Part shown: piece by piece, positions 14,101 through 15,378 of the stretch
Position numbering within the stretch: the stretch's first letter is position 1
Layout: each line of letters opens with the position of its first letter
DNA from: Myxococcales bacterium
GTDB lineage: Bacteria; Myxococcota_A; Polyangia; Polyangiales; Polyangiaceae
Direction of reading: 5' to 3'
Assembly: GCA_013298325.1 (NCBI GenBank)
Contig: JAAFHJ010000055.1
Location: 1 to 15,378, forward strand
Length of the DNA stretch: 15,378 nucleotides
Made by a program: the position numbers and the translations under genes
The notes under the pieces: generated by a model
What the model was told of the DNA's origin: nothing
The model's input: only the letters and a program-made list of their open reading frames with translations
The model's database searches: none

Positions 14101-15204
14101 ATGACTACTGGAACGCCCAATCGCCTCGCCGCCTACGACAGCACTGGAACTCTCGCCACCGGGCCGGGGGCCGTCGGTGGACCTTCAGGGGCGTGGCTCG
14201 GCCTCGGGAGTGCGACATCGCCGGGCCAGCTGCTCCACCTCGGCGACGGGAACTTGCTCGTCGATGGCGGCGGCGAGCTGGCGTTCGTTCTCAAACGTGG
14301 CTTTACGGCCGGTCCCGGCCCCGGCGGTTGGATCACACGCCCCGCGGACGGGCTCTCGCCGTCCCCCATTTTTCAGATCGGGCGGATCATCGCAGCCGGT
14401 GATGGCGACCCAGAAGTGCGTTTGATTTATAGCGATGATTCTGCCGGCGAGCGGAGCGTGTTTGAGGTCGATCGGAAAGGGATCGTCGCTTCCGTGAAGA
14501 GTGGCTACACGGGCGGCGGTCCGACGGCCCCCTCCTATGGCGCGATTGCCCGCGGTTCCCACTTCGAAGGTTTCCTCGGGCTCACGGAGGCGGAACCGGT
14601 ATTTCGCCTGAATTCGTGGCCGTTTATGGGGCTTGAGCTGGGGGATGGGGCTGGAAGTGCCGTTGACGTCCGCCTCGGTCGCCCCGCGCAAGAGACGTTG
14701 ACCGCCTACATCCTCGATCCGTCGACGGGCCTTGAAGCGGCCGGAGCTGGGAAGCTCACCGTCGCCGGCCCCGGCGCAACGACGGGGAGCGTCGCGACGC
14801 TTTCCGCAGGAGATGTGAGCATTTCGCTCGTCGCCGATGATGGAGGCACGATTGTGATGACCGGTCTGACCGGTTCACTTGCCGAGGATGTACTTGTCAT
14901 CGACGACGCAGGCACCGTCGGCCGTCGGCCGGCGCCGGTCGGCTTCCGGACGACAACGGCCGCTACGACCATCGCCGCCGGCGACCGGACGCTCGTCGTC
15001 CTCGGCACGTCGCCGGTCACGCTGACGCTCCCCGCCGCGACCGCCGGTCGCGAGCTCCAGCTTCTCAACCACAGCAGCGCCACCGTGACGCTCTCCGTGG
15101 CCGTCCTCACCGGGGCTGCGACTTCGGTCACAACGCTGACCGCCGGCTCCTCGGCGGTGATCGTCGGCGACGGCACCGACTGGCGCCGCGTCGCCGTCGG
15201 CTGA
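14101..15204 (+). CDS. Tail-fibre-like, beta-rich protein of unknown function (367 aa)
   Basis: Starts MTTGTPNRLAAYDSTGTL with no signal peptide or membrane helix, and I see no cysteine in the whole protein. The composition is Gly/Ala/Thr/Ser/Val-rich with many short strands. The N-terminal SGAWLGLGSATSPGQLLHLGDGN, split by turns, resembles the NVGIGTTxPxxKLHV head of phage tail fibres and fibre-like bacterial proteins. The segment DVLVIDDAGTVGRRP (263-277) repeats that logic. The last 60 residues (VTLTLPAATAGRELQLLN, TSVTTLTAGSSAVIVGDGTDW) follow the pattern of phage/virus-like tail domains with alternating Val/Thr strands. No S74 peptidase (autocleavage) motif is visible. No capsid, baseplate or tail-tube gene is nearby, so it may be a domesticated fibre or an orphan surface protein. 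It is followed by a hairpin and AT-rich palindromes. Function is open. Confidence 0.8.
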   Translation: MTTGTPNRLAAYDSTGTLATGPGAVGGPSGAWLGLGSATSPGQLLHLGDGNLLVDGGGELAFVLKRGFTAGPGPGGWITRPADGLSPSPIFQIGRIIAAGDGDPEVRLIYSDDSAGERSVFEVDRKGIVASVKSGYTGGGPTAPSYGAIARGSHFEGFLGLTEAEPVFRLNSWPFMGLELGDGAGSAVDVRLGRPAQETLTAYILDPSTGLEAAGAGKLTVAGPGATTGSVATLSAGDVSISLVADDGGTIVMTGLTGSLAEDVLVIDDAGTVGRRPAPVGFRTTTAATTIAAGDRTLVVLGTSPVTLTLPAATAGRELQLLNHSSATVTLSVAVLTGAATSVTTLTAGSSAVIVGDGTDWRRVAVG

Positions 15205-15211
15205 GTCTCCC

Positions 15212-15229
15212 AACGCCAGAGGGGGCGTT
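15212..15229. terminator. Hairpin after the fibre-like gene
   Basis: AACGCC (15212-15217) pairs with GGCGTT (15224-15229) around AGAGGG, 8 bp after the stop codon. An A-run, not a T-run, follows on the plus strand, so it is a weak terminator for this gene. Confidence 0.35.
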
Positions 15230-15234
15230 AAAAA

Positions 15235-15251
15235 GTAAAAGTAACTTTTAC
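15235..15251. promoter_or_regulatory. Perfect AT-rich palindrome GTAAAAGTAACTTTTAC
   Basis: 8-bp arms around a single central A, in a block of about 65 bp of low GC that contrasts with the rest of the window. On the minus strand it is followed by TTTTT, so it could act as a weak terminator for the gene entering from the right; its symmetry also fits a protein-binding site. See also the repeat copy at 15270. Confidence 0.4.
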
Positions 15252-15269
15252 GTATTTGGCGCATCAAGA

Positions 15270-15294
15270 GTAAAAGTAAATCATACTTAAATAC
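15270..15294. repeat. Second copy of GTAAAAGTAA with an imperfect inverted partner
   Basis: GTAAAAGTAA (15270-15279) repeats 15235-15244 exactly, 35 bp further on. Here it is followed by TACTTAAATAC, so AAGTA and TACTT form inverted arms around AATCA: a degenerate relative of the first palindrome. Confidence 0.45.
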
Positions 15295-15324
15295 GGGGCC
15301 CGTCGCCCACTTCCACGGAGACAA

Positions 15325-15339
15325 AGCGTCAACAACGCT
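15325..15339 (-). terminator. Small hairpin directly behind the minus-strand stop codon
   Basis: AGCGT (15325-15329) pairs with ACGCT (15335-15339). Read on the minus strand it begins right after the TAG at 15342-15340 and is followed by TTTGT. It is a weak intrinsic terminator candidate. Confidence 0.25.
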
Positions 15340-15378
15340 CTAGAATCCGAACGTGGGGTCGTTGCGCAGTGTGGTCGT
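15340..15378 (-). CDS. Possible C-terminus of a gene entering from the right edge
   Basis: On the minus strand the frame from the right edge reads TTTLRNDPTFGF and stops at TAG (15342-15340). The peptide has protein-like composition and no rare codons, and a small hairpin follows the stop. Twelve codons are too few to identify a product or to exclude a chance open frame; no start can be seen. Confidence 0.3.
   Translation of the reverse strand, partial: TTTLRNDPTFGF

Overview
The window is GC-rich DNA with densely packed genes. Its gene content fits a deltaproteobacterium-like, myxobacterial genome (Myxococcota). The pointers are several predicted lipoproteins with a clear Cys anchor, a cysteine-rich repeat of the DGKKNGTETDVDCGG type that I associate with myxobacterial surface lipoproteins, and a signal-peptide-bearing outer-membrane barrel. 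The taxonomic call is an inference. No rRNA, tRNA, CRISPR array, transposase or integrase was found, and no gene-free stretch exceeds about 215 bp.

Layout. (1) 1-2388, minus strand: the N-terminal two thirds of the chromosome-segregation ATPase SMC, cut by the left edge. (2) 2389-2557: a divergent promoter region with a perfect 16-bp palindrome built from two head-to-head DnaA-box-like sites. (3) 2558-3183: an FmdB-type zinc-ribbon protein and a convergent conserved hypothetical whose 3' ends overlap by 52 bp. (4) 3256-10590, plus strand: an aromatic-pathway block. It begins with a shortened, apparently catalytically dead chorismate mutase/prephenate dehydratase (P-protein) that keeps its ACT domain. 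A lipoprotein overlaps its stop codon; then come a cysteine-repeat/FGE-like lipoprotein, a small membrane protein, aroA, cmk, and a second lipoprotein overlapping the cmk stop. The two overlapping lipoproteins look like distant homologues of each other. (5) 10804-12331: an outer-membrane barrel protein followed 19 bp later by aquaporin Z, with an unusual leader holding three successive inverted repeats. (6) 12446-14026: a DUF2723/TMEM260-type GT-C membrane glycosyltransferase-like protein. (7) 14101-15204: a cysteine-free, tail-fibre-like beta protein. (8) 15205-15378: an AT-rich block of palindromes, then the probable last codons of a minus-strand gene entering from the right.

How it works together: pheA-like, aroA and cmk in this order resemble what remains of the widespread pheA-(tyrA)-aroA-cmk-rpsA supraoperon, here interleaved with envelope lipoproteins. 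The remaining genes are mostly envelope functions (lipoproteins, outer-membrane barrel, water channel, membrane glycosyltransferase-like protein, fibre-like protein). The most unusual items are the reduced P-protein, the lipoprotein pair stop-codon-coupled to metabolic genes, the barrel leader, and the palindromes flanking smc and the right end.
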